This document shows, one piece after another, positions 1 to 9,807 of a stretch of 64,000 bases of DNA. Position 1 is the first letter of the stretch. Each line of letters starts with the position of its first letter. A model generated the notes under the pieces. The model was not told the DNA's origin and did no database searches. It saw only the letters and a list, made by a program, of their open reading frames with translations. The stretch comes from Tridacna crocea (lineage: Eukaryota > Mollusca > Bivalvia > Cardiida > Cardiidae), in assembly GCA_943736015.1 (NCBI GenBank), contig OX031071.1, positions 33,016,619-33,080,618 on the forward strand, written 5' to 3'. The position numbers were made by a program, and so were the translations under genes.

Positions 1-357
1 CACTTAAAATATTTCACGAAGTATAGATTAGAAAAAACATTCATAAATGCGCCAGCGGCATTATTCATAAGACCCATTCACAAAATTCCTTGTTACAAAA
101 ATATGTCTTTGTGATAGAATCCAGTACTTATCGTTTAGCACAAAAGTAAAAGTTGAAAAAAGTTCAAGGGGAGATATTTCCGCAACAAATAGCAGCAGGG
201 TCATGAAAAATGTACATGCACGACTTAGTCTACATTGTTCTTACTAAGACTACCCCGACTCTAGCCGAGCCACGATATCACAGTCCACAGCGTAAAATGA
301 CTCAGGAACAGGGCAGACTTCGCAGGTAAACCTGGGTCAATATATTTTGCAGATGCT
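1..357. other. no gene recognised
   Basis: No coding frame, tRNA or clear repeat family was recognised here. It may be intron of a CAND1-like gene, because an exon-like segment follows at 650. Confidence 0.3.
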
Positions 358-359
358 TT

Positions 360-589
360 GACCCTTTACCTAACAATGCCTGAGTTTTACAACCCGGAGA
401 TAGAAGCCTCTTGAAAATATTGTGGGCAAAGGAGAAAATGCTGTTAACCAGCATTTTCTCCTTTTCCCACAATGTTTTCTACTTTTCTGGAAACAAATTT
501 CAGTTTTTGAGTTATGCTTTTTTTTTTGTCCTTTTCAGGTGCTTTCAACTTGGACCAGTCCAAAATTTTGTCGTTTGGTAAAAGGTTAA
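360..589 (-). mobile_element. TTAA-hairpin MITE copy
   Basis: Divergent copy of the family described at 23579-23806. The left end has lost its TTAA (it reads TTGACCCTTTACC). The right end is intact (GGTAAAAGGTTAA). The central hairpin lies around 420-480. Confidence 0.75.
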
Positions 590-649
590 GCCCCTTTTTC
601 ACAGAGCATTGCTGAAATAGTTATAACTTTTTGGATATTTTTGTTTCAG

Positions 650-744
650 TGACCTAAGTGGCCAAGGGGAGATCCAGACTGTGATATTAGATGTGTTCTC
701 GTCACAAAATGAGAAAGCGAAAGCAGCCGCATCTTATGCTTAAG
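650..744 (+). pseudogene. CAND1: CAND1-like exon with in-frame stop
   Basis: The segment follows a good acceptor (TTTTTGTTTCAG) and ends at a donor (AAG|GTATGT). It reads DLSGQGEIQTVILDVFSSQ and on through AAASYA, matching the HEAT-repeat region of CAND1 (cullin-associated NEDD8-dissociated protein 1), where vertebrates read DLSGQLELKSVILEAFSS. CAND1 binds unneddylated cullins and exchanges SCF substrate receptors. Where CAND1 has YALG, this copy has TAA at 741-743 in place of a leucine codon (TTA to TAA), so the exon is probably dead unless this is a sequencing error. In protein order it belongs after the exons at 20311 and 22024, yet it lies 19.6 kb upstream of them on the same strand. That implies a second, partial gene copy or a rearrangement. 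Confidence 0.75.
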
Positions 745-767
745 GTATGTTGAAAAATTGAAACAGA

Positions 768-832
768 ATGATTGGATGATTGATCGATAGATTGGTTGGT
801 CGATTGATGAATGGATCGATTGACTGACAGAC
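768..832. repeat. GATT/GATC-rich simple sequence
   Basis: Degenerate tetranucleotide run (GATTGATCGATAGATTGG and similar). It explains the serine/isoleucine-rich frame on the minus strand, which is not a gene. Confidence 0.6.
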
Positions 833-1081
833 AGGAAAAAGACGAACAAATGAATGCTCTTATTTTGCCACTTTCAAGATTATTTCAGTTGTATCACTGG
901 GACAGCCAACATATTAAAGTATGTCGTGGATCTCACAATTCCTAGTGAAAGGTTCATAATTATATGTCTTGTCCAAAGACACTCTTGCAAAAAGCCCACT
1001 GCTTTCAGTGAGGCTCAAGCCTGAAGACTTTAGTTTCACTCCCTGTCACAGAGCCTCACAGGACAGAAAACGTTTTTATGA

Positions 1082-1285
1082 TTAACTCTTAAAATTTTAG
1101 ACCGGTCCAAATTAAATGGACTTGCAGATGACAAAATAAACATAACTCAAAACTTGAAATTTGTATCCAGCTGGGTAGAAAGCATTGTGGGAAAAGGAGA
1201 AAAAGCTGGTTACCAGTATTTTCTCCTGTTCCTACAATGTTTTCGAAAGGCTTCTATCTAAAGGTCGAAAAATTCAGGGATTGTA
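1082..1285 (+). mobile_element. TTAA-hairpin MITE copy
   Basis: Starts TTAACTCTT. The long arm precedes a hairpin at about 1180-1245 that carries several mismatches. The right terminus is decayed and has no TTAA. Confidence 0.7.
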
Positions 1286-1432
1286 CCTCTACTGTGTTAG
1301 GGAGATGTCTCTTTAGCTCTGTGGTTATGGTATAAGTTTTTTAATCCTCGAAAAATCAGGATATTTGTCTGCCATGGGTTCGAATCCCGCTAGATGCAAA
1401 TCTAATCCTTGAAATCCTCGAATTCCGAGCCC

Positions 1433-1520
1433 AGGTAGCTCAGTCGGTAGTGTGCAGGACTTGAGAACAGGAGGTCGTGAATTTGATCCCTGTCTCGGCC
1501 AATTTCTTTCGGAAGATTAA
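1433..1520 (+). mobile_element. tRNA-derived SINE head (family 1)
   Basis: Pol III A-box-like TAGCTCAGTCGGTAG is followed about 35 bp later by a B-box-like GAATTTGATCCC and then GGCCAATTTCTTTC, as in the fuller copy at 3428. The SINE body runs straight into the 102-bp tandem repeat that follows. Confidence 0.65.
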
Positions 1521-1824
1521 TGATAGTCATTGCGACAGGATTCATTCCTCGAATCCTAGGATATTTGTCTATCGTGGGTTCGAATCTGTCTGGATGCGGT
1601 TTGTATTTCAGCTATTTATTAATGATAGTCATTGCGACAGGATTCATTCCTCGAATCCTAGGATATTTGTCTATCGTGGGTTCGAATCTGTCTGGATGCG
1701 GTTTGTATTTCAGCTATTTATTAATGATAGTCATTGCGACAGGATTCATTCCTCGAATCCCAGGATATTTGTCTACCGTGGGTTCGAATCCCTCTGGATG
1801 TGGTTTGTATTTCAGCTATGTATT
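1519..1824 (+). repeat. 102-bp tandem repeat, three copies
   Basis: Units start at 1519, 1621 and 1723 (AATGATAGTCATTGCGACAG). The first two are almost identical and the third has diverged. The unit contains SINE-tail sequence plus a GGGTTCGAATC box-B-like motif. The period is divisible by three, so two overlapping frames stay open through all copies and mimic repetitive proteins. They have no start context or domain, so I do not call a gene. Confidence 0.85.
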
Positions 1825-2052
1825 TGTTACGAACTTTCATGTTCCGAAGATTGGGGCTCGTCCGGAATTGGGTATTTAGACATTAATCCCTTGTGTTGTC
1901 CAAAAACGGACTTTCTGCCTAATTAGGCTTTGAGTCATCAATAAATCATGACTCCTTCATGCATAGCTTTGTCCTGATTTAAATACAATACCTAACAACA
2001 GTTCTATTGCGTTAGGGAGATGTCTTTTAAAATCAGTGGTTATGGTATTGGT

Positions 2053-2462
2053 CCTCTAAAGGTGGGTATTTAGATTTTTAACACCAAACTAAGAAATATA
2101 TATATATATCACTGAAATATATATTAAAACAATGCAAATCACCAATTATCAAGAATCATGAAATTATAAAAAAAGAAAAACATTTTGGGTGGTATTCCCT
2201 TAACAGGTTACGTAGCCTCTTAATCTATTTTTAGATTTCCCGCCAAAAATGAAAAAAGCATCGTGGGAATGTTGAGTGACTGGCACGTGACAAATGACGC
2301 TTAGATTACATAACATAACAAAAATGTAATTATTTTTCATATCTTCTTCAGACGCTGTGTATGAATCTTTGTCTGTGTATGTAAATGAGCATGTTGCTCA
2401 TGTAAAAATAGACCTTGTTTCCCTTCGGCGTCAATCTCGGCTGTAGTAAATCTCTAATTTCT
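2053..2462. repeat. dispersed repeat R1, copy 1
   Basis: About 410 bp, clearly homologous in direct orientation to 53886-54296. Both begin AAAGGTGGGTATTTAGATTTTT and both contain TAGTAAATCTCTAATT near the end. No coding frame is conserved. Confidence 0.8.
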
Positions 2463-2514
2463 CTCGTTGTCGGATGATTTTCGACTGCTTCAGTCTAAGT
2501 CTGAATGGTCCCAT

Positions 2515-2680
2515 GCTGTTTAAACAGCACACGAAACAATCGATATTGGTCTTTCTTTCACCGGCGTTTGTGTAGCTATTTTGAGTTATGGTCATGTGAC
2601 AAAAATATGACGTAATGACGGTCTACTTTCTGAGCCCACTACAGAGGTGAATGTAATGATCCGTAGTGCAAGAGAGTGAG
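2515..2680 (+). repeat. dispersed repeat R2, copy 1
   Basis: About 165 bp whose reverse complement recurs at 50022-50190. Shared blocks include GAAAGAAAGACCAA (inverted here) and the CACTTCC/TACGGATCATT region. Confidence 0.75.
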
Positions 2681-2737
2681 TTTAGCCATGCATTTGTTGG
2701 GGACTTCCATGTTTGTAAGATTAGTATGAAATCATTT

Positions 2738-3110
2738 AAGGTAGTGGACCCATGATACTTCTAGTGCAACATGGAATAAAATTTCTTGACCGTTGATAAA
2801 GACAGATTTATACGGATATTATTATTTTTGCACAGTTTTAATCGACCAGAAATTCTTTTGATGTCTATCTTGAAATTATTTTGTTGAAACTTTTCGTAAG
2901 TTTTCAGACAAGGGAGATAATTATCATATCTCTTTGTAATGAGAATATAGTGGTTTTAGATTTATAAATGATAATTCTGGGAAGGACAAAAAGGAAAAAG
3001 TGGCTCGCTGAAAGTAGTACAGTAATACTCATTTTTAAAAATAGCAAATTTTGTAGGATAATATTACAGTGGAAATAGTTGATTTCTATTACGGGTCAAC
3101 TACGTTAAAT
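2738..3110 (+). repeat. dispersed repeat R3, copy 1
   Basis: About 370 bp matching 18138-18490 in direct orientation (for example TTTAATCGACCAGAAATT and TCTCTTTGTAATGA). A truncated third copy lies at 27470-27640. Non-coding. Confidence 0.8.
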
Positions 3111-3116
3111 GTCAGT

Positions 3117-3345
3117 TTAACCCTTTCCCAAACGACAAACTTTTGGACAAGACCAAATTGAAAGTATTTGTAGAAAACAATTCAACTCTTGCTGAAAATA
3201 TTATTTCTGTCTATGATAGGGTAGAAAACATTGTGGGAAAAGGAGAAAATGCTGGTTACCAGCATTTTCTCCTTTTCCCACAATATTTTCAAAAGGCTAC
3301 TATTCCAGAGCGGTAAAAACCAGGGATTGTTTAGGAAAGGTTTAA
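3117..3345 (+). mobile_element. TTAA-hairpin MITE copy
   Basis: Full-length copy with termini TTAACCCTTTCCCAAACGAC and GGAAAGGTTTAA. The hairpin at 3222-3291 is nearly perfect. It belongs to the CCCTTTCCCAAAC-ended subfamily. Confidence 0.85.
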
Positions 3346-3427
3346 GAGCTTCTAAGGTCATGTCATGTCGGTCATTGACGCAGCCTTACTTTATGTTTCC
3401 AGGCTTTCTCACACCAGTAGTGCTACC

Positions 3428-3722
3428 GAGCCGCCGTAGCTCAGTCGGTAGTGTACAGGACTTGAGAATAAGGGGTCGTGAGTTCGATCCCGAACACGGC
3501 CAATTTCTTTCCAAAGATTGATGATAGTCATTGCTCTCTCACCACTGATCTATGTTTCGACAATGCTTATACAGGAAAGCAGCCAGTGGCTTGGAAAGAA
3601 TATTGTGTGGAGTACTGGTAACAGAAACTCCAGGAAAGCATTGATTGGTGCACTGGCCGCTGCGATATAACTGAAATAATGTCGAAAAAGTCTTTAAACA
3701 CCATACAATAACTCAGTCAATC
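3428..3722 (+). mobile_element. tRNA-derived SINE, family 1, fullest copy
   Basis: The A-box region (GTAGCTCAGTCGGTAGTG) and B-box region (GAGTTCGATCCC) are spaced as in a tRNA. They are followed by a conserved body (GGAGTACTGGTAACAGAAAC, CTCCAGGAAAGC, TGATTGGTGCACTGG) and an AT-rich tail. Other copies start at 1433, 16975 (5' truncated) and 43731. Confidence 0.8.
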
Positions 3723-3817
3723 AATCACACCAGTACTGACAACATTTTTCTAATTCCTGTCATTGTATGTTGAAAAATATAAATTTTATGGTATAAATCT
3801 GTATATATATATATATA

Positions 3818-4035
3818 CTACTCAAAATTTGCTAGGGATCGCCCTAAAAGATTCACCCTAAATATATATGTGGCAGGTAGCATGTATGGTTTTACAATAT
3901 TTTACATCGCCACACTGATCAATAAAATGACCTGTGGAAATGAATCTTTAAGCTTTTACCTCACAATGCCGACTGTTAAAGACACTGAGAAAGAAGCCTT
4001 TGGAAAACATTGTTGGAAAAGGAGAAAAAGCTGGA
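3818..4035. repeat. nested repeat: unknown element carrying half a MITE
   Basis: It begins CTACTCAAAATTTGCTAGGG and matches 14567-14790 closely. The distal part (from about 3955) is the first half of a TTAA-hairpin MITE cut in the middle of its palindrome. The segment is flanked by a roughly 70-bp direct repeat (3718-3790 and 4036-4112, both containing CACACCAGTACTGACAAC), so it lies inside a local duplication. Confidence 0.75.
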
Positions 4036-4112
4036 TAAGTCAAACAATCACACCAGTACTGACAACATTTTTTTCTAATTCCTGTCATTGTATGTTGAAA
4101 AACATAAATTAT

Positions 4113-5217
4113 GTATGTATATATATTAACAGGAATATCTATATAGGGTCGTTTTTTCTGGTAACTTTCCTTTCTGAATATTGCAACCTCCGATTCGGAG
4201 ATAAAGACCGATGGAAATATAAGACTTCCCGTGAGCAGACGATAGAAATTAACCGACCAAAAAAAAGGGGGGGGTAGGTTCAGACTTAGTAGACTAAATA
4301 AAGTTAAGAAAATTGATTTTAATGCATAAATATCTATAATCTAGCTTTACTACTCTAGATCTTTTGTAATTGGAAAGTTCCGATTACGTTATTTTAAAAC
4401 AATATTAAAGATTTCTCAGATAATTAGAGTCCAGTGTTGTCATTTACATTTCAATCCTCTCCTTTCTGTTGTCTGATCCCAGTCCGGTACGTGGCTGTGT
4501 CCAGTTGTCCTTATCCTAGATCTGTTGTTTAAATGTTAGATAAATAAACTTTTATTGTAGACTCTATAGAGAAAATTCGTTAAACTAAAGAAAAACTAGA
4601 AATTTCGTGGTAGAACTAAAAAGACGGAGTTTTGATGCATTAAGGCCGAAATCCAGAGTGAAAAAGCTAGCGTTCCTTGTGCGCTTTCCCTTTTATAATA
4701 CCGCGCCCTTGAACACTTCAAAACTTCCAAATGCGTACACAGGCATTGGGTGACCAATCACAACATAGGCTCCTACAGAGTCTATATTAAGCTCGTCCAA
4801 TGGTTCCGCTTTCGGAAAAATCCGAAAGATGTGTAAGTCCGCCGAACAAAATCTAGTCCATGTTCGGATAGCAGAATGTTCCTTTCGGATTTTTAAAAGT
4901 TAATAAAACTGGCAGAGCGCTAGACCTCAAGTATTCTAGTCACTCGTAAATACTTAGATAAAGTTATTGTAACATATCTTTTAGTACAAAGGAGGGTAAT
5001 TCTACCTTAAAAGTAAATTTCACAAGAGACAAGTAGTTCCGAAGCACCGGATGGCCTTACGACCAAAAATCTAAATAATTTTTACAAACATGAGCAGGTC
5101 AAATGCCATTGATTGCAAGAAATAATCCATACAAGTAAGTTATCAATTCCTAGAGACAATTGATTGCATAAAATGCATTTCATGCGCTTTTCAGGCGTAT
5201 GGAATGACTGGTATACA
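4113..5217. other. no gene recognised
   Basis: AT-rich non-coding sequence with a short GGGGGGG run near 4270. I see no exon, RNA gene or known repeat family. Confidence 0.3.
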
Positions 5218-5350
5218 GTCATTTCGTACCATAACCATTTCGTACCATATATTGTATTACCATTTCGTACCAAAGAATTACCATTTCGTACCATGCATTG
5301 ACCATTTCGTACCATAATATTACAAGTTCGTACCATAACTTACGAATTCG
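5218..5350 (-). repeat. short-repeat array, left outer arm
   Basis: Seven or so spaced copies of CATTTCGTACCA and variants, at intervals of about 20 bp. The reverse complement (TGGTACGAAATG) forms the array at 14200-14352. The two arrays may therefore be the outer arms of one inverted structure. Confidence 0.8.
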
Positions 5351-5599
5351 TACCAAATCGATAGTTTATTTACCTAACGATTATTAAAATGTATTTTTCG
5401 ATTAATTTTTAGAAAGATGTTGATTTTATAATTGTAAAAATTTTTAATAGTTGCATTTGTTGCATACGTATTTTATATTCGTTAATCAATTAAAGGAAGC
5501 AATCGATGTTTGACACAAATGATATATAATTACATTGTTTGGTTCATGTTTGTTACAAGATGGGTAATTAACAATTTGAAAATAATTTGTTTGGTGTTT

Positions 5600-6230
5600 G
5601 CCTCGGTCCATAGAAATACTGAAACACAGGAAACGCTGAAACGCAAAGTAATGACCGAAACGCACTAACAACATTGGTTTTTTATTGATTACTTTTACCT
5701 GTAGGCAAATGCCGAAACACAGTTATGGAATTGGGTTTCTATTCAAATTCAAACATTGTTTTATTTCTGTATATTATTGAATATTCAGCAATATTATTTT
5801 TATTCTATACACAAGCTTTTGTTGTACTTGTGGAAAAAAGGAAAAAATACTTGAATCTGGTGCAGCAAGCAGGTAACATATTAACCGATTACCAGACAGC
5901 AAAATTTTAAACTTGTCCAAACTGAATGAAGTTGCAGACGACAGGGTAGAAAACGTAGAAATGAAATTAGATACTGAAACGCAGTTTGATCTAGTTGTGT
6001 TTAACAAAATACAATTAACCGAAACGCACTGTAATTAACTTTAGCCTATTGCAAATCGAGCTACTGGAAATGTGTATAATGACCGACAAAATACCGGCAT
6101 GGCAAACAGGTGGACGGAACAAATACTTTATACTTTATTAGACGGATTTCATGATTTATAGATTTAAATACCGAAACACACCTGTACTTGCCCAAGAAAG
6201 AAATGAAATCAAATACTGAAACGCACAACA
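5600..6230 (-). repeat. CCGAAACGCAC motif cluster, left inner arm
   Basis: At least eight copies of (A/T)CYGAAACGCA(C) lie near 5621, 5637, 5654, 5711, 5972, 6018, 6171 and 6214. The 5600-5668 block is a near-exact reverse complement of 13005-13078, and the motif is the inverse of the GTGCGTTTCGGT unit in the 10.8-12.3 kb array. Confidence 0.75.
5879..5960 (+). mobile_element. TTAA-hairpin MITE, half copy
   Basis: TTAACCGATTACCAGACAGC, then the long-arm sequence, then a cut-off before the hairpin. It sits inside the left inner motif cluster. Confidence 0.6.
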
Positions 6231-6616
6231 ATTGGTGTCTATCGGTCTTACTTATATATCTGTTCAGTCCAGGATCGAAAAATTCCGCTTTTAGCAATTT
6301 TTACTAAAATCGGACGTTCAGAAATAAGTTCTTACATATTGAAATACCATTATATTACACATTGAATTGTTTGTTTGCTTATTAATCTGATTGATTGAAA
6401 CAGTGCTCATTGGTATATGACGAAAGTACACAATGTAATGAAAGGTTTTGGTTACATTTACTTTTGATTGTTTGCTTGATTGTTATAATCACGTTTAAAT
6501 AAAAGTTGGTAACTGTTGAATCGTTTTTGGAATTTCATTTTTATTTAACGAGTCAACCTATTCCAAAGACCTTGTTTTAAGCACTTTCTTCCTTTTCAAC
6601 AAGGCTTTTCTTCCAT

Positions 6617-6843
6617 TTAACGCTTTCTCAAACAAGCCCTGGTTTTTACGTGTCTGTAGTACAAGACTATAGAAAACAGAGGGAAAAGGAGAAAATGCTC
6701 GTAACGAGCAATTTCCCCTTTTCCCACACTGTTTTCTACCCTGCTGGAAACAAATTTAAATTTTTGAGTTACATTTATTTTGTCATCTGCAAATGCTTTC
6801 AATTTGGACCAGTCTAAAATTTTGTCGTTTGGTAAAGAGTTAA
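6617..6843 (-). mobile_element. TTAA-hairpin MITE copy
   Basis: TTAA at both ends (6617-6620 and 6840-6843). The hairpin uses the variant loop CTCGTAACGAG and has a few mismatches in the arms. Confidence 0.85.
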
Positions 6844-7113
6844 TGCAATGGAGTCGTAAAAACTTTGTAATATGTGGAAAAGGGTTAAAATTGGGTGATG
6901 GGGGATAATCGAAAGCAAACTATTATTTCTGCATTTTATTCAATTTTATAATAGTTTGAGGGAAATTTAATTGGGAACTTTGATGACCTGGGAATGTGTC
7001 CGAAAAAGGAAGGAAAAAATAACAAAGTATACAACAAGCGATATATAGGAGACTTTCGAGTTACATGTTGGTCCTGAAAAGGACCTTTTTTTACTTCTGG
7101 ACGATGACTGGAC

Positions 7114-7665
7114 TCAGGCACTGAAGAAGAACAGTCGTATCCGAAAGAAATACTTCCGTATACCACATGTTGTACTGGCCTCAATCGGGTAGGAGAGATG
7201 TACTAAGTCTTTATCGTAGTCCCTTGGGCAGTGAATGTCGTTGAACTTGGTTACGTTTAGGCCGTATTTCTCACTAAGTAGTTTATTGACTCTCTTTCTG
7301 TCTCTATCGAATTTGGATTTGGTAAGCCCGGTTGGATTGCTCTTTGAAAAGTCGGCTCTCGGCAAAATCTCAGAGATGAACACTCGGCGTACCCCGGCGT
7401 CTTCAAACTCTGTCACCAACGAGCATATTCGGTCGAATATCTATTCTGGAACCGAGTTGGGACTTATGTCATTACCGCCGATGGACAGGAAGATGATGTC
7501 GGTTTCTGCTGCCTTCATCTCATGTTTCATAGTATCGGTGAGTCTGTCAAGTCGCAAACCACCTTGATGTACAAAGATGGATTCGCCTGGGACACGGATA
7601 TCGCCATTGAAGAATTTGTCGAGTCTCTTGATGTAGGAATCGCCAAAAAGACCAAATCTAGCCAT
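7114..7665 (-). pseudogene. SGNH/GDSL hydrolase-like ORF with one in-frame TAG
   Basis: Read on the minus strand from ATG at 7663-7665, one continuous frame of about 183 codons shows the SGNH-hydrolase signature. Block I is FGDSY (Ser10), block III is SIGGND (Asn65), and block V is DLVH (Asp153, His156). The family hydrolyses esters or similar substrates with a Ser-His-Asp centre. A single TAG at 7441-7443 (codon 75) interrupts the frame, with homologous-looking sequence continuing beyond it, so this is a recent pseudogene or a readthrough case. Such stand-alone SGNH frames occur in several animal retroelements (ORF1 of CR1-type LINEs, some Ngaro-type elements), so a transposon origin is likely. 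No reverse transcriptase or recombinase is seen nearby. The substrate is unknown. Confidence 0.7.
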
Positions 7666-7886
7666 GTTGCTTTATCGAAGATTGAAAATGATATGAAAAA
7701 CATGCTTATAGTAAATAATCAAATCCCGTTAAGATGTACTCTAGTTTTTCGCAAGTCAAACCCTTTTTGTTTTGTTAATTGGCCTATCTCTTTAGTGTCA
7801 GTGTGTCTTTTGTGTCTTTTTTAATTAGTTAGTTTAAAAGTGTTATGTTCTTGTTTGATGTTCTGTTGTACATAAAAGATCAAAAC

Positions 7887-8003
7887 CTTTCACCCTTTCC
7901 CTTGTTTTTACGTATCTGCAATAAAAGTCTTTTGAATACGCTGTGGGAAAAGGAGAAACTGTTCTTTACGAGCATTTTCTCCTTTTCCCACAGTGTTTTT
8001 TCT
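7887..8003 (-). mobile_element. TTAA-hairpin MITE, 5' part joined to hairpin array
   Basis: Starts CACCCTTTCCC and keeps the hairpin (arms near 7940-8000). It then switches into the family-B unit instead of finishing its own right arm. Confidence 0.6.
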
Positions 8004-8335
8004 GGTCACCAGCATTTCCCCCCTCCACAATGTTTCGAGAGGCCTATTTCCATGTAGCAGGAATATATTGCTTATAAATATCAAAATTGTTCAAGAGAAT
8101 AAGACCGAAGGCAAAAGATGAAAATAGATAAAGTTGAAAGCGTTGTGAGAATGGGGGAAGACGCTGGTTACCAGCATCCTCTCCCCTTTCCACAATGTTT
8201 CAAAAGGCCTATTTCCCTGTATGAAGAGTATATTGCTTATACATATCCAAAATTGTTCAAGAAAATAAGACCGACGGCAAAAGATGAAAATTGATAAAGT
8301 TGAAAGCATTGTGAGAATGGGGGAAGATGAAAATA
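8004..8335 (+). repeat. tandem hairpin units (family B), short array
   Basis: One partial, one complete and one truncated unit of the roughly 165-bp repeat described at 9808. The complete one begins at GAAAGCGTTGTGAGAATGGG near 8137. Confidence 0.75.
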
Positions 8336-8353
8336 CATGTATTAAGTTTTATC

Positions 8354-8530
8354 TTAACCCTTTCCCAAACGACAAACTTTTGGAGTAGACTTAATTGAAA
8401 GCATTTGCAGACGACAATTCAGCTCTTGCTGAAAAGATGATTTCTGTCTATCATAGCGTAGGAAACATTGTGGGAAAAGGAGAAAATACTGGTAACCAGC
8501 ATTTTCTCCTTTTCCCACAGTGTTTTCACC
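8354..8530 (+). mobile_element. TTAA-hairpin MITE, right arm lost
   Basis: TTAACCCTTTCCCAAACGAC at the left and an intact hairpin near 8459-8526. The right arm is replaced by unrelated sequence. Confidence 0.75.
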
Positions 8531-8819
8531 CTCGTGATTGTATGGTAGTGGGCTACGGCGCTCATGCAATCGGCATTTCTTTCGACAAAAACTGTCAAAA
8601 ACAAATAACATTATTAATTGCGCTATCCCTAATTAAGTTGGTTATTCTGAAACCGAAATTAAAATCAATTATCATAATAATGAAGAGCTAATATTCCACT
8701 TAAAACAGCGGCTCCTGTGCTAAAAGAAATGAGTTCTTTTGACGGTAAATCTTTGTTTGTCACATGCAATGTCCCCCGTTATCCTATATAAACTTAGGGT
8801 TAGAAATATGTCAGAGTCA

Positions 8820-9118
8820 CCAGCCGATATAGCTCAGTAGGTAGAGCGTAGGACTTGTGGACACAATGTCCTACAGGTTGTGGGTTCGAATCCCCGGCTG
8901 GACAACTAAAAATTACTAATAGTCTTTCGGATGAGACGTTAAACCGAGGTCCCGTGTGACGGTGCTACACACCGAGCACGATAAAGAACCAGGCGGAATT
9001 CTCAGTAGTTTCGTGCTGTATCCTTGCACTATCCCGCGTAACAACTAACCGTCTTCTGGGGGCGTCGCTCAGATGGGCAACCGGTAGCGACGATAAATAA
9101 ACGAAAAAATAATCAAAA
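8820..9118 (+). mobile_element. tRNA-derived SINE, family 3
   Basis: A tRNA-like head with A box TAGCTCAGTAGGTAGAGCG and B box GGGTTCGAATCCCC, with a 20-nt insertion between them. A conserved body follows (TTCGGATGAGACGTTAAACC, GAGGTCCCGTGTGACGG, GTAGCGACGATAAATAAACG). A functional tRNA is unlikely because the acceptor stem does not close. The body looks like a shared SINE core domain, but I do not name it. Confidence 0.75.
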
Positions 9119-9173
9119 AAATATGTCAGAGTCATACGTCTAGAGCTGTTCTTACGTCAGTGCACGCGTCACA

Positions 9174-9296
9174 ATGGCAGGCTTCCCCTGTGGAGTTTGC
9201 AAAAATGAATGTGATAATGATGTGATTCAATGTCATCAAGACAAGACAAATCTTTTATTCTCCCAAGAATACAAATCACCCAAAAAGGGGAAATGA
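9174..9296 (+). pseudogene. truncated PHD-like zinc-finger ORF
   Basis: A 40-codon frame opens MAGFPCGVCKNECDNDVIQC. This looks like the first half of a PHD-type finger (CxxC, then a spaced acidic stretch and Cys). It is then cut off by unrelated lysine-rich sequence and TGA. Animal retroelement ORF1 proteins often start this way, so this may be a remnant of the same class of element as the SGNH frame at 7114-7665. The two lie on opposite strands, however, so they are not one gene as it stands. Confidence 0.35.
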
Positions 9297-9385
9297 CGAA
9301 TACCAAGCAAAGTTAAAACAAGATTTCCGGTATATTCAGTGGTTTTATAACTATCTGACATCTTTTTAGAGTAAACCATTTCCGA

Positions 9386-9614
9386 TTAACCCCTTCCCAA
9401 ACGACAAATTTTGGACCAGACCAAATTGAAAGCACTTTGCAGATGACAAATCAACAGTTGCCAAAAAGATGACCCTTCTATATGATAGGGTAGAAAACAT
9501 TGTGGGGAAAGGAGAAAACGCTGGTTACCAGGATTTTCTCCTTTTTCCACAATGCCTTCGAAAGGCTTCTATACCTGACCCATAAAAACCAGAGATTGTT
9601 CAGGAAAGGGTCAA
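9386..9614 (+). mobile_element. TTAA-hairpin MITE copy
   Basis: Left TTAA at 9386-9389. The right end is mutated to TCAA (GGAAAGGGTCAA). The hairpin near 9492-9556 has three or four mismatches. Confidence 0.8.
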
Positions 9615-9712
9615 ATAGCCCAAATCTCTTTTTGTTGAAGTGCAAGGGTTAGTGGGTGGGGGTCCACACTTTGTGTATTTTGCCAATTATCTGAGCCAAT
9701 CGAAGTTACGTA

Positions 9713-9775
9713 GCCCCTTTCCAAACGACAAAATATTTAGCTAGACCAAATTGTAAGAATCTACAGACGACAGGT
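9713..9775 (+). mobile_element. TTAA-hairpin MITE, left arm fragment
   Basis: CCCCTTTCCAAACGACAAAA and part of the long arm only. It abuts the family-B array that starts at about 9808. Confidence 0.55.
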
Positions 9776-9807
9776 TAAATTGGATGTAAGAAAAACAATC
9801 ATCTCGG

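Noticed and set aside
1477..1926. 149-codon frame with three 34-residue repeats
   Set aside because: It is an artefact of a 102-bp tandem repeat divisible by three. An overlapping frame is equally open.
8824..8905. tRNA gene
   Set aside because: The A and B boxes are good, but the acceptor stem does not pair and a SINE body follows directly.
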